Source: Streptomyces mayonensis (GTDB taxonomy: Bacteria; Actinomycetota; Actinomycetes; Streptomycetales; Streptomycetaceae). Taken from it: DNA of 53,651 nt. Of this stretch, positions 44,601 to 46,318 are shown in pieces. Numbering within the stretch: the stretch's first letter is position 1; each line of letters starts with the position of its first letter. The stretch lies in assembly GCF_018982965.1 (NCBI RefSeq), contig NZ_JACBYP010000052.1, forward strand, positions 1 through 53,651, given 5' to 3'. The notes under the pieces were generated by a model. The model made no database searches, was not told where the DNA came from, and saw only the letters and a program-made list of their open reading frames with translations. Both the position numbers and the translations under genes were made by a program.

Positions 44601-46161
44601 GCACCGGTACGGCGACGGCGACCGGGTTTCCGCCCGCTCCCGGCATGTGGACGACGGCCAGGGGCGGCGCGGCGGCCCCGACGAGCCCGTGCGTGCCGAT
44701 GTTCCCCATGTCCACCAGGTTGGTGAGCGCTCCGGCGGCGCTGGCCGAGGTGTCGGTGATGCCGAGGCTGAGCCCTCTGTCGGCGAAGGAGAGGCTGAGC
44801 GAGGGGGACGAGGGGAGGACGACCGGGTCCAGCGCGGCGATGTGTGTCCCGGCGCCGCCGGCGAACGACGTACCGGAGACGGGGCCCGCGGCGGTGTGGG
44901 CCGCGCCCGGCGCCGTCGGGACGGTGCCGGTCAGTCCGCGGGACGGGTTGCCCGTCACGACCAGCCGGGGCGCGGTCGTGGGCAGGCCGAGCAGCTCCCG
45001 GTGGGCGGGGGTCGCCCAGGCGGCGGGCTGGTACTTCGCGAAGTCGGACGCGTTGATGGCGCCGCCGGTGAGCGAGGTGAAGGCGCGGACGTCGACCAGG
45101 GTGCCGTTGACGTTGGCGGCGCCGGCCCGGAACTGGCCCAGCACACCGCGGTTCCAGACCCCGATCTTGAGGGCGCTCATGGTGCTGCGGAACGACGTCA
45201 GGACGAGGATCTCGTCCACGTTGACCGGGAGGAAGAGCGCGGCGGGACCGTAGCCCCTGAAGTGCTTGGCGATGTAGGCGGGCATGGCCTTGACGGTGGT
45301 CGTCAGGAAGTTGCCGAGGCCTTTGCCCGCGCTGGTCGCCAGGGCGGCACTGTCGGTGCCGACGGCGGAGGCGACCTTGCTGAGGCTGGTGAGGTCGGCG
45401 GCGGTCAGCTTCGTGACGGCTCCGCTGCCCTGGGAGACCCAGCCCTTCATCGAGGAGCCGATCTTGCTGAACGGGACGCCGCGCGTGGTCGGGACCAGGA
45501 CACCGAGGATGGCCAGGGCCAGGTCGGCGGCTCCCGCCTTCCCGCCGGCGAACTCGATCGCCGTGTGGATGAGCAGCGCCGCGTTGGCCATGAGCGCCGC
45601 GATGGCGACCGGGCCGCCGACGAGCATGCCGACGGCGAACAGCGCGATGGCGAAGTAGGTGAAGATCTTCCAGAACTCGGCGCACTCGTCGACGGGCGAC
45701 TGGATCGCGTAGGCGGCGGCCTCCAGGGCGTCCCCGGCGGCCTGTGCCGCGTCCTGCAGCGCGCCCTGCGCCGCCTCCGCCTTGGCCTTCTGGTTCTTGA
45801 CCTCCTCGTCGTCCTCCTCCAGGCCCTCCACGGCGGCGAGCGCGGCGGCGACGTTCGCCTGCTCGCTCACCATGGCGGTGTGGTAGGTCGCCAGCGCCGC
45901 CTTCACGTCCGCGTGGGCGTCACGGAAGGTCTGCACGAATCCGCGCAGCCGCTGGTCCATCTCCTTGCGGAGCGCGTCGGCCGTCTCCCCGACGAAGTTC
46001 TCGCTGTCCTTGGCCATCAGGTCGCTGAGATCGTCGTCGACGGTCTGGGCCAGATCGACGAGCACCTGGTGCGATTCGATGAGCTGTTGCAACCGGTCGG
46101 GGTCGCCGGGCGTGGGGTCGCCGTCCAGTCCCAGGGGACTCCAGTCCGTGGGGCGGGCCAT
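20620..46161 (-). CDS. Giant (8,513-aa) putative type VII-secreted multidomain protein
   Basis: One unbroken frame of 25.5 kb. Start ATG 46161 has GAGGAGAGG upstream and gives MARPTDWSPLGLDGDPTPGD. Order of parts, as read by eye: T7SS-signal-like helical hairpin (1-125); hydrophobic segment (~164-230); Gly/Ala/Pro-rich beta region with ~93-aa repeats (430-1020); beta region (1020-1340); long alpha-helical region (~1400-3560); caspase-like His/Cys region (~3640-3990); module A copy 1 (4068-4244); Tox-PL (4245-4405); helical region; module A copy 2 (~4990-5171); amidoligase-like module 1 (5202-5724); module A copy 3 (~5753-5921); Pro/Glu/Gln linker; ~1,600-aa beta-rich region (~6000-7600); Thr-rich linker; amidoligase-like module 2 (7671-8191); C-terminal helical domain. 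Only four Cys are seen. Adjacent to eccC and Esx-like genes, so export by T7SS is inferred. I recall giant Streptomyces proteins annotated as lonely-Cys-domain proteins; this probably belongs there. Confidence 0.9.
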   Translation of the reverse strand: MARPTDWSPLGLDGDPTPGDPDRLQQLIESHQVLVDLAQTVDDDLSDLMAKDSENFVGETADALRKEMDQRLRGFVQTFRDAHADVKAALATYHTAMVSEQANVAAALAAVEGLEEDDEEVKNQKAKAEAAQGALQDAAQAAGDALEAAAYAIQSPVDECAEFWKIFTYFAIALFAVGMLVGGPVAIAALMANAALLIHTAIEFAGGKAGAADLALAILGVLVPTTRGVPFSKIGSSMKGWVSQGSGAVTKLTAADLTSLSKVASAVGTDSAALATSAGKGLGNFLTTTVKAMPAYIAKHFRGYGPAALFLPVNVDEILVLTSFRSTMSALKIGVWNRGVLGQFRAGAANVNGTLVDVRAFTSLTGGAINASDFAKYQPAAWATPAHRELLGLPTTAPRLVVTGNPSRGLTGTVPTAPGAAHTAAGPVSGTSFAGGAGTHIAALDPVVLPSSPSLSLSFADRGLSLGITDTSASAAGALTNLVDMGNIGTHGLVGAAAPPLAVVHMPGAGGNPVAVAVPVLPAAGDARAAVTGQQITVNVDFDSMTPISVSYGANGVHIAPSGGGSLPEIMVANMPQLGAVTAVPPTGMTVPASELAALSSPSGAVAAVHAPGLAADAPALTGQAGEGLLRMDLSLPDAPPLQLSFSDRGMTLGVPDVSEASRALVTGVDLSVPGTAMPGSAFTSQGTAVTHGVTNQAPALSHGTPTDTVAVNGADPGRLEISTGPSSLTVHLGEGYTHSTDLAAAAHTPGVWVQSVPPAAVSSLATPPSPGAGVRPGTTGADITVQVPSLPPVRISSIESKLVAPSTGHDAFATAARSNELNAVSAPSVQTPPAVRPTTGTHLAEVNAAEVPLPRTFGSEAGQSAVPVPVKAAAVQASPSPSPSLSPSGVEGLRASTAPAPGAGVGAASSGVPAPGASTGIPAPGAASTGDVLRGPAPAGPGREGIAESAESVSAVPHTTGSRPPAQETVPSLTAPGGEGLAGPTPSVPHTPEQGPREQGPPEPAATTAPQSHASLPSGARSHDVPGLDGVQLHVVRGADGTPDTVQAVSATGRPITANVAQDTVRLTEPVDEITTRTWTFDLSGDGLRPLGAEREVLLGGPGFEGTRLRFDETAADAPPILLRGDDTVPGGVVPLLGPGGARTDAHLVASGADTAWVLRNGLPASDSVIMGDGLVLVHRDHTLFTHASDGTLLSRTFRFDEGPLNGRTLLAPEGGGRIRVPGHGALPAPGTSVAPLEGGGLLVSVPGGRGVVAGNGTMTHTAVDLLDTAGARTGRIVTVPVGGAGTAAVHDLATGARLSDPVEVLPDGRLLVGEGDAAVRYADDGTRTATEPASALEVTRADGDTAGDTAASSASDTDSVFSHSSGHSTAHTSTASPHSSPDLGLDLAPGLDAPAPHLAETAPPAVAPYTNLRGRDAGLDDLWRAAEDRISQATATELKAAEWEKAYLYQVDHILDALPKRHTPYDVPSSSPGQMARAAGVPEPEVFEVADVIRAAGAEHAANLARRADLDGATAPGRRADAGHSADADAGLSAGELLARKLKDVYGDQPFGMAPEVLALKLMSREGGPGPDDWARAFGVPEDKVDGVLNAFREARLEHSALGPKQGETVVHEGGPEHAFDSRFLKHVPMDEEFHAKLTAGLRGVLPDSGPVSATAVADHLVWQQARLESVRLGPPHEIVRREVLDEFQSAVGRVHAGEIDRLDLEHIADDLLESLPGRLETMSRLRLTSDHTLPDFARAVNDKSVPGLDWTPWEAAKYEGEWADDLFTGLRSFAEKNGLLPGKDLKPDDVWEPSDLPAPKEMDRVPDSAADRIKDIVHAREAFDRTLAAVDGKSLTALEPARTERLWDDFRTAHVNAARNGKDPSALVDDLAGRIRFEAHRRDFHTEALDRFDNALDELFSFDAAASVKFAEQYTSDLVTQAMSRAGGRKAADLTAGDWTAVNAELKLRHAQRAEHIPATAERQVDLDIMLRQADERFDEVLGAPDKALGESAAAQSAHGRLREDMHRNLTEAFRAHMATPDGAHLPPQDFREAARRFDEHYFEPYLASLSQRFDYVRSFESALWTAGSKYTHMTTEVSPLHGRAVHTYDVGEVTLHRIAGEYRERIGDTFHDIYGPRNQRASDLLATEKNTSDSFAHAMTTARDELDSAVRPSSEGSRAGSRAGSRAGEVPQQTGTPGTGTPGTGTPGTSTSGASTPDGVLNAGSEGPVASSVAQSEVSVPRREFGGQETSGPAPREETTTVGGGRQQEAAPHPVTGLTTTQHLDVPPPHPAGTTSAAGQHQQPVHFPADDHVRQRAAVSELAGQQWQKLETVQDARLRPLYQEQAQQLEQTLKSALSTVRFMAGLGAAERQEMLSDPEYAPLAGVRHMAAQPQVTYETVLDAQAAQLEQTERQWSALNERLRAGDTAYQEWKANPQWSVDLQTFETTSHLPAPDLSVSEVSAGTAGRHGYVPPSVEETAEDAPLQNAPLQDALLSEASLPDAPLPNTLLPDARFSAVRNDTAAFLSDLGDRVGRRDAAYRAFDTALGDYPELKGALPWKFPQRDSFQAQFADAWERAAHSGSDTAVVETQLHAELTHARDTLAERGVAEIDQAALPAKYPGHWGEAVHRSSHGSRFAPAAPVIQGVEQPAASDAWHEDVQLWFARERHVLAAEYQNALDQQGAGAHDRLARDLSFSLGALHREAADRDLAYQDFSSLRTTAPEPGQTTVTRVETLSWLSRELETARAQYADAYLTRLAAVRLDDWQAGAAQEQTLAGQPPAPVPAPALAQEGGWRARAWQAAQIQLFEDYRTRFDQAAEVGEATEVGDAAGMAEAPPRTSPTAGRTLTAGQQQVFDEAFDAWHRESGHGLPAARTEEIRERVRTDHVGRLSAQAEEAGELQAGLGHEFAAEATRLTVLDRARTAFERFADAWRRDLLDGGTPAHGPAAEAALDSLRPVFDERLAQAVDNELTTTALRHDPEGALRRGLAKWHELLGTVRHELDLRVVHAQARERLARHAAEMAARQPVRPDGPEQALLDLFRAGPLRGNATQDTALAQAPGTHDPLPAALRMVPLHQEAQARLDAYFDQAFAGIRPHDSAARRAERAENLGRREDAVLAGLTGQFGRESVRETLAEDVRSLARAALDAWQEQPGTLDPALTRHFGGPSALPLTDGVRTRVEALAVHAFTGLFDRHTADPAVRSSGLPDERGQQASLTGSLDAIAGPRALTDSIRRELVRDAALRQGAGLYEETFAAWQSAHPDGTLAEGRADQVRQDHEHRVREVAHTLFAPSAAGLTDAVRRWDRARTGLARDLLDRITFEAGAATALRGAGRAFEALHAGRALPAHRVEALAEEFRDDWLAAYRPLFAPASLPGSWARQETATSGSFDAGRDDAPGVTGGLTRERLQALRADVVSQLRRWGLNPVREPVGDEHIVVTETMVADQYELLASWRKRAPSKAIGAAIAQRIVTGEVTGLRGGAPGGTTRAVPDALVEAFGAGVAAHQHYQGLLSGLTILERARYGHPVFGQGDIDLGGVTRWLMGLDSGEAVGAPHYGYALSLAQRADLAGDARADSLYGIKAHGLERKGALHDATRMTGADGRFTGRDLTGQAGVRVDVRQVTERWNDGSYSDSRPAPWGERAYVLRADEDAYEPAVLAELVRLDPQRDPDLPVLLLIPRIGAGTAQAARIMADRVGAVVWSSYGTYGLHALSGAGLVPVLEQPADGGASPGTWIPSPPGLVQDNPVVLGGSHGAYSELQVTSFTLTTRDGRHLYGRSYFNELDMLRWLPLLMNTAQTEYYASVTEAEFRAGTVGSTPSRLRFSLAQGYLSIGHNNPVTAVLSRNTPGHTGYAPVHADDIAELHARSKSLERMPAHWPIIFLWCYAGALPQGVDPLERVPLAQTTATRTGRTVIAADTATGFSYGHGAPQVLIKVEDDPADPRFDFREFEPEPDPDALARLADIAALPVQENRREWALRWVRALRKVYGPPFDTDHLNKDAFEQAVAGFGALERQRLRTDPNAGPLTWRVLQPALQSFALQKGTPLERADSELIHLLRHAWLGGPVPLLSGLPPLRHGGLGGGSRDTGLDPLAERWPLGRPVTLEGPRLSDAPHGAPLTVPVRDVLAPAGKGKAAVTAESASWFTYRRVHPSASGALTYRVSDAGVIRVAGTELAAHGWTRFGDDFVHEDGFVLRGDSGWIGRVKNMPELVRHPDYALPGSAHTVVADAPHLHLLPAHSDGTVRETPGDRAVRIPLDDGAQVPRSVTTSVPLTADELLHTVGSVVDAARARGPEALDCVPLLHSLRDALFLQGVRPARGLDDSVLTRNPAETRLAPGSDWQRAGSWSRVLETVRRQGPGTLALVLARRPGDQVGHAFAAYQPQDSGWPVWVDLQAADGRWLTTPPGLSAADARMTVIDVTGRVVADPQPSFTESASTAHALVDRATGPDQGYGAIGLEVEDRHVVLAHSGMPELVAKVELASAPGIKVVTDAAHFQQGPDGLWYPYQQVPRGRPAPPEEVFPVLEFVLDPAGVLPGERRPAPEALLAQLARGQAAVVEAHGQNAHRTIADIFASIGWATTEHAALYWLPPHTSGGAHQTYSQATVGVPAAGLRAVQDLMISKLAPQQGALEAVGRHFGQVVAADFVWRVTGHDGVRAEHVPFLSSLVDVDEVWGYTWLTFLSVAARPVAAVRRDMLLKNMAAFAVRTFLTGDPDRLDRPGVLQMLQPRTRQYLAAAHDFIKDHFDQVMQPLLAQMQRAFGRGAADWRGFMDVPAPVLTTGEHLTAALRGLDGLRRRVPADQDLATVVHQTTTGMEGLHDPDTGGNRLLLPLVLLELRRNLTGQAMATDDGLRRTVDQLSDLTYRAYQRATHSQPLSDRRLRDSVRHIVDHPVVQGFAPFLLEATRRGVPTTDGGSRNLLRPHQAQEIAEALVRFTQGVELTPQSLERIERLLAVASAAVRVRPPHPQAMPAEARDAMRDAVSAAEYALPLLVPPDDVPRRGAGRRGRGRGGSPDTGLDPLTELWPLGRPVTLEGPRLSDAPHGHPLTVPVRDVLATAGKGKAAATAESASWFTYRRVHPSASGALTYRVSDAGVIRVSGAELAAHGWTRFGDDFVHEDGFVLRGDSGWIGRVKNMPELVRHPDYALPGSAHTVVADASHLHLLPAHSDGTVREAPDDRAVRIPLDGTVIPLDDAVIPLDDTVTAPPPARTASAHSAVDDPDAITVVDGSTAVERYADRSGPWQHPNLRASLESTLRGDQVRRPDLADLVRADGDEAVVRVAEAYGRLSAAQRALSPTQQGQALAFVLVGRRAPGLLGGGSSLEVEYLHPMEHADADIDLDAFNGVAIATGPDGALLIIEIKTFYEGPGGLLHTGRDAAVQAGGTGAEVRRAIPELIPAIMANDPVEAAQRPHPDDAFAIYRATEQALESIPGEPGTGASVPIEQVLTESAGWTLDEEEALGWSIGPRAVGAAPGGQGQHNIGVPPAVVHQFLRHVGSGTWRGLEQGYLNREHLADALNFGDLVASLYIAHRYLGRIPSDLNAVRPLLDMPDLGVQQLRGHAALLYVTAAMSVSGRLARPGEDEEPRTTLDKAYAAVLPRHEPDAMLAALPAPVREFLADRAHTRVVFGLMDRQLRARIPGLGTVKPLDLMPQEHRIGDFVLTGLIPGHSGRTALGDLTEMNVLDEFDTTGRFPKLVLEVRYFGRRAATVSDMREIHQSLVDEVGRLTPLVERLYQPGPAEAAWTQQAMSYLQDQYAGLPGGAPGSAEDPLTAGWELGRRVPLRGTRDGAAVVEVAATDVPASLRNALPSDEYGYRLPSRSATETGYLVSGAGEVMLPAGVLSPRGWGRLADAAGRGADFVHLPTGSVLHGDSGWIGRVDDPKALDEAIDAGRVTFEPHRIVPHASGLYLVPDDTERSGTERSGAKATAVHIPLETVSQPEPEPVVQPEPEPEPVVQPEPEPVQQPVPEPEPVVQPEPGPVQQPEPEPQPVQQPEPQPQPQSADRTPWYMAYGATGQVVVRDSVKDIPFSAAQATRAARATEARLTSLPDALRPGVRDAVRDLLLEREAHTWDDLLTAGRTLVVGGRLVWLLPVLRDLSHVPPKGGVANEYQVGFGSTQTGGGTDHEKSHGLDSMLFTVVGLGAAAAATATILPLPQLHIGSSRTKDTSFGRTLLSGRKPFVNSFSNFTAGLSVRVFLDGAEVVPPAAGPPVVPGRLSVDLPEPYAGENGLAPGKDVPDAVRPREPRTGEPSQARELLNAVNMVPVITGLQRNLLAAGLPAPVVKDVLAALDMDSGKGILSERTARSRYLWWSSGDVSAPVKVSGSLLARTFRGHVRLTAEVDSLEYLGDTNVGTRDDIGAGTTHTMASQGASAVSGGGGLNIAGIGTETGAGSATGEHGPELKGTLPAFSASLAGNRDAGYSLQAGHLSHTVLNLYGDQSRYRAGLRLTVTVESPTHRVATVVETTDAELSVARREAAAFVAQTVGEGWTSDLRPVAGGPDAQRHRVFTAPAPRAVHRLPTARSPYRFDLANPGMGVALTVHPREPAVMAARRGLGFGVAVRLAGSDVLASELRKAIGQHEVRAVGARRASLADWSQADRDLATFYGQPALEGDPHQALLGIHRTITVGGRRYTVSAKLVWGGRIGGRNPLTGPVSGQNAPDESYTMQVNTRAAYGATAAGNRGTRITGTLTGGGGARLSVPGSDHQLGPLRFTTPPVRLDLGAFQGVFRRSWDKGQKFGGAAEHYRRSETTGKVDEHRYRMRIRYTVTPEGDKPSYLSGGVPVVGRLVVAHEHVPQQPMTARQAQQTGLARTTLKAPPLHGGLDFSTGTTGLYPVFHLMPELAQLAARLYSEAHDLPDDWLRNPAGWPEELRDLAHPGILSSHFEELTGSQGFETELPRGGHRYKHAVRVKLHTHAPVRLASSETTESEYYHKAASEYERKSAKETAAGFTGTVGPQFRFGAAAHRADPTSGAEQSGGSGQHESGTGGRLTILAKAEAAAKRGHGEATTAGHIDISRVTYNGTVHKLRMSTVFEVTYLRWRGKKVTATTQFLTVDGALDLLVPDRRLRDVQPPPGRQTQPMGPRTYLAPDLLPGIGHAEVLRADDVLETIVRRLTRQGVLVPERDESTGQRPNLSKRSLYASFSSNALKTAAPALISGDGVSRWYPFSRGAGTTRYLWVRVTATRMEAPHAQLPRDDAKSTLRGEALTADAVSDTAGVEGKAGVEGRGRIDGPSVHGGVEAGAVHNTSHSTTDEETRKTVSIYRATPKEKSEEFEHRITFKVELGTTVELPEFLNAPARIGAEILKLYRGLPTRPTSLFTWYDSGDGVTGGPLVTGGVVRWLVPRSMTVESGGPPRALDLTVRRETEVTWRTETFRDGKGRVPAEVSSPEWRALLTHLHPWVLPAAAPIARWAALTAVRHSTPPAVDLDRPPRVPGLDFTSTAGLAFRQHTAEQMMRPRIKELLGWSYTVAVGDQVVRVGLEIDGFEPLKGADMPTKQRNYQQNDADKKHESGQDRGWDIEFGPELGGHAGDENMFARLPITLKSWSKGQDRSAALGDTDERNVEGTRGYRTYRFDVTAVVQGPHGTVRVKVPDGLYGMLPVDKNTHQLDEGLDTALQTLLDRRRPRTTTTVTGTDTTTATTTTTNPVTTTVTGTEDTTATGITTGTVTSTGTTGTTGTTTAPQPVDDPDAITVVDETSRPAPYADRDGPWWDSDVLDALKSALRGAELGRPDLADLVRAGDDATVVRVQEAYGRLNPAQRTFKPLQRGQALAYVLAGVEAPALLGAGSSMEVEYLHPIWPRVERDPDDWHRVVLAEGPDGARVLVETKTFYKGVRGALYKERETAVASGGTGAEVKHAIPEFVPGVMGNEPSEERPHIAGMFDLHAATERALRMVPGTQGGGPSARLADVLTEDIGWTLTAAGAGWRIGPAVRGASSGGQAQHNIGVPPAALHAFLQHVARHTWRDRSHGFAAREHLSHALVFADEIAARYLAARYLDSANRDDVRAAHDLLDMPDLALQQLRGHAAWLYAHAAMLADGELSVREVDGELVGQVNKSFAAVLVRQEPHVMLAALPAEVQRFLNAFQRTFMRRLKETLRAHDPALHDTNPLDLVPRSQGRIKDFVLTGLVPDYDRRTLHNDVTEITTLPGLDTTGRFPKAVLEVRYYGRRAAMAPLAREFHEALVGEVARLTPWVERLHEASPEDHARLQRAVRILRERTGPGTLTPRATGGEGQPEARVTPLQGLGSLVQVPGRSPAAVVDGSGAHTHDAIALDGPDGLVVTVPVGGSGPATLYRDGTPVPGAHVAVTTDGDRIASLMVRWERGTFFHGPDGASRLAFPSPGTSSGTTATTTRTGSATTTRTGSATTAGAEHATGSADLTDRAGPAGLTNESAGSVLDGGPVRRLPIEPVLEDLWVTVEEVVPGAELDRLHTALATSDTAAAAAAERAALAGLRAHIEGELARRDLPLGRTRLRLHMASGDRPLAGMALARGIADGLSRRALLTVGDETRPFEICPPHNMSGGSRA
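21590..23150 (-). other. Domain: amidoligase/glutamine-synthetase-like module, copy 2
   Basis: Residues ~7671-8191. Same motif order and nearly the same spacing as copy 1: MEVEYLHP (E7778, E7780), LVETKTFYKG (E7813), GQAQHNIGVPP (H7930), AVLEVRYYGRR (E8149, R8151). Unlike module A, the two copies are diverged at DNA level, so this duplication is older and both copies have kept the motif residues. Confidence 0.45.
23150..23335 (-). repeat. Thr-rich linker
   Basis: Residues ~7609-7671: runs such as TTTATTTTTNPVTTTVTG and TGTTGTTGTTTAPQP, with short tandem DNA repeats. It separates the beta-rich region from the second amidoligase-like module. Confidence 0.8.
23340..28150 (-). other. Domain: ~1,600-aa beta-rich region of unknown fold
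   Basis: Residues ~6004-7608. Dominated by alternating hydrophobic/polar strands (VRLTAEVDSLEYLGDTNVG, YRAGLRLTVTVESPTHRVAT, HKLRMSTVFEVTYLRWRG) interrupted by Gly/Ser-rich stretches (GASAVSGGGGLNIAGIGTET, GAEQSGGSGQHESGTGG). No enzyme motif recognised. A translocation, adhesion or scaffold role is possible. Confidence 0.5.
28205..28395 (-). repeat. Pro/Glu/Gln-rich linker
   Basis: Residues ~5923-5986 consist of repeats such as QPEPEPVVQPEPEPEPVVQP, encoded by degenerate 6-18-bp tandem repeats. Extended, rigid, TonB-like composition; probably a spacer between the module A/amidoligase block and the large beta region. Confidence 0.8.
28400..28905 (-). repeat. Module A copy 3 (diverged)
   Basis: Residues ~5753-5921 repeat the module A plan at protein level only: EDPLTAGWELGRRVPLRG, GYLVSGAGEVMLPAG, VLSPRGWGRLADAAG and GDSGWIGRVDDPKALDEA. 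The conserved core GDSGWIGRV is shared by all three copies. Confidence 0.75.
28990..30557 (-). other. Domain: amidoligase/glutamine-synthetase-like module, copy 1
   Basis: Residues ~5202-5724, beginning VDDPDAITVVDG. Ordered motifs: LEVEYLHP (E5308, E5310), DGALLIIEIKTFYEG (E5344), GQGQHNIGVPP (H5464) and LVLEVRYFGRR (E5683, R5685). The series E-x-E, D-G...E-I-x-T, H-x-I-G, E-x-R resembles the metal- and substrate-binding series of GCS2/amidoligase enzymes of the glutamine-synthetase fold. A PD-(D/E)xK nuclease reading (EIK) is the main alternative. Confidence 0.45.
30651..31138 (-). repeat. Module A copy 2 (near-identical DNA repeat)
   Basis: Partner of 33435-33922. A stretch of ~170 bp (about 30737-30908) is identical between the copies, although the flanking sequences are unrelated. 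The codon-level identity, including third positions, points to recent duplication or ongoing gene conversion rather than protein-level constraint alone. Confidence 0.92.
32950..33420 (-). other. Domain: Tox-PL papain-like toxin / glutamine deamidase
   Basis: Residues ~4248-4405. The triad is visible in the family's order: Cys4283 in EALDCVPLLHSL, His4360 in GDQVGHAFAAYQ and Asp4377 in WPVWVDLQAADGRW. The 17-residue His-Asp spacing and the GHxF and VDLQ contexts match Tox-PL domains, which in bacterial toxins act as proteases or glutamine deamidases. It sits directly after module A copy 1. Confidence 0.75.
33435..33922 (-). repeat. Module A copy 1 (near-identical DNA repeat)
   Basis: 488 bp aligning without gaps to 30651-31138, with about 15 mismatches by hand count (~97%). 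It encodes ~165 residues including WPLGRPVTLEGPRLSDAPHG, FTYRRVHPSASGALTYRVSD and GDSGWIGRVKNMPELVRHPD. Both copies are in frame and in the same orientation. Confidence 0.92.
34200..35250 (-). other. Domain: caspase-like (lonely-Cys) His/Cys region
   Basis: Residues ~3640-3990. A beta-strand ends in SIGHNN with His3819, and 50 residues later the strand WPIIFLWCYAGALPQG carries Cys3869. The spacing, and small residues directly after the Cys, match the His-Gly and Cys strands of clan CD (caspase, CPD, CHAT) proteases. Upstream strands LPVLLLIPRIGAG and GAVVWSSYGTYG fit an alpha/beta core. It lies in the middle of the protein, as autoprocessing domains do in MARTX toxins. Fold assignment is inference. 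Confidence 0.5.
39585..39700 (-). repeat. Low-complexity linker with GTPGTGTPG and SRAG repeats
   Basis: Residues ~2155-2192 read SRAGSRAGSRAG then TGTPGTGTPGTGTPGTSTSG, encoded by short tandem DNA repeats. It separates two long alpha-helical blocks and looks like a flexible hinge, prone to slippage. Confidence 0.7.
43950..44815 (-). repeat. About 93-aa repeats in the N-terminal beta region
   Basis: A strand-turn-strand pattern recurs near residues 455 (SLSLSFADRGLSLGI), 549 (PISVSYGANGVHIAP), 642 (PLQLSFSDRGMTLGV) and, more loosely, ~725 (LEISTGPSSLTVHLG). The spacing of 93-94 residues suggests tandem beta domains. Recognised by eye only. Confidence 0.55.
45787..46161 (-). other. Domain: T7SS export-signal-like N-terminus of the giant protein
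   Basis: Residues 1-125: GDPTPGDPDRLQQLIESHQV, a long helix, then FVGETADALRKEM and a second long helix with YHTAM. This is the layout of actinobacterial T7SS-signal domains and WXG100 hairpins, but the turn is F56-V57-G58 rather than W-x-G. A charged coil (residues ~112-130) and a hydrophobic segment (~164-230) with Cys160 follow. Confidence 0.65.
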
Positions 46162-46318
46162 GACTGACGCACCTCTCCTCGTCGCTCCGGCGTGATCACT
46201 CGTTCCTTTCACGCCGGCCGGGGACGAATGGTTCAGCTGAACCCCTGCGGCGGGTCGAGCGTAGAAGAACTGAAGGGGCCTGTGCGACGGCCGCAGCGGG
46301 AGGAATGGGAGGGCGCGG
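46162..46318. promoter_or_regulatory. Divergent intergenic region between the giant gene and the Esx-like genes
   Basis: 157 bp that must hold the promoters of both the 25.5-kb minus-strand gene and the plus-strand Esx-like genes. RBSs are visible (GAGGAGAGG before 46161 on minus; GGGAGGG before 46319 on plus). I cannot pick -10/-35 boxes with confidence. Confidence 0.5.
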
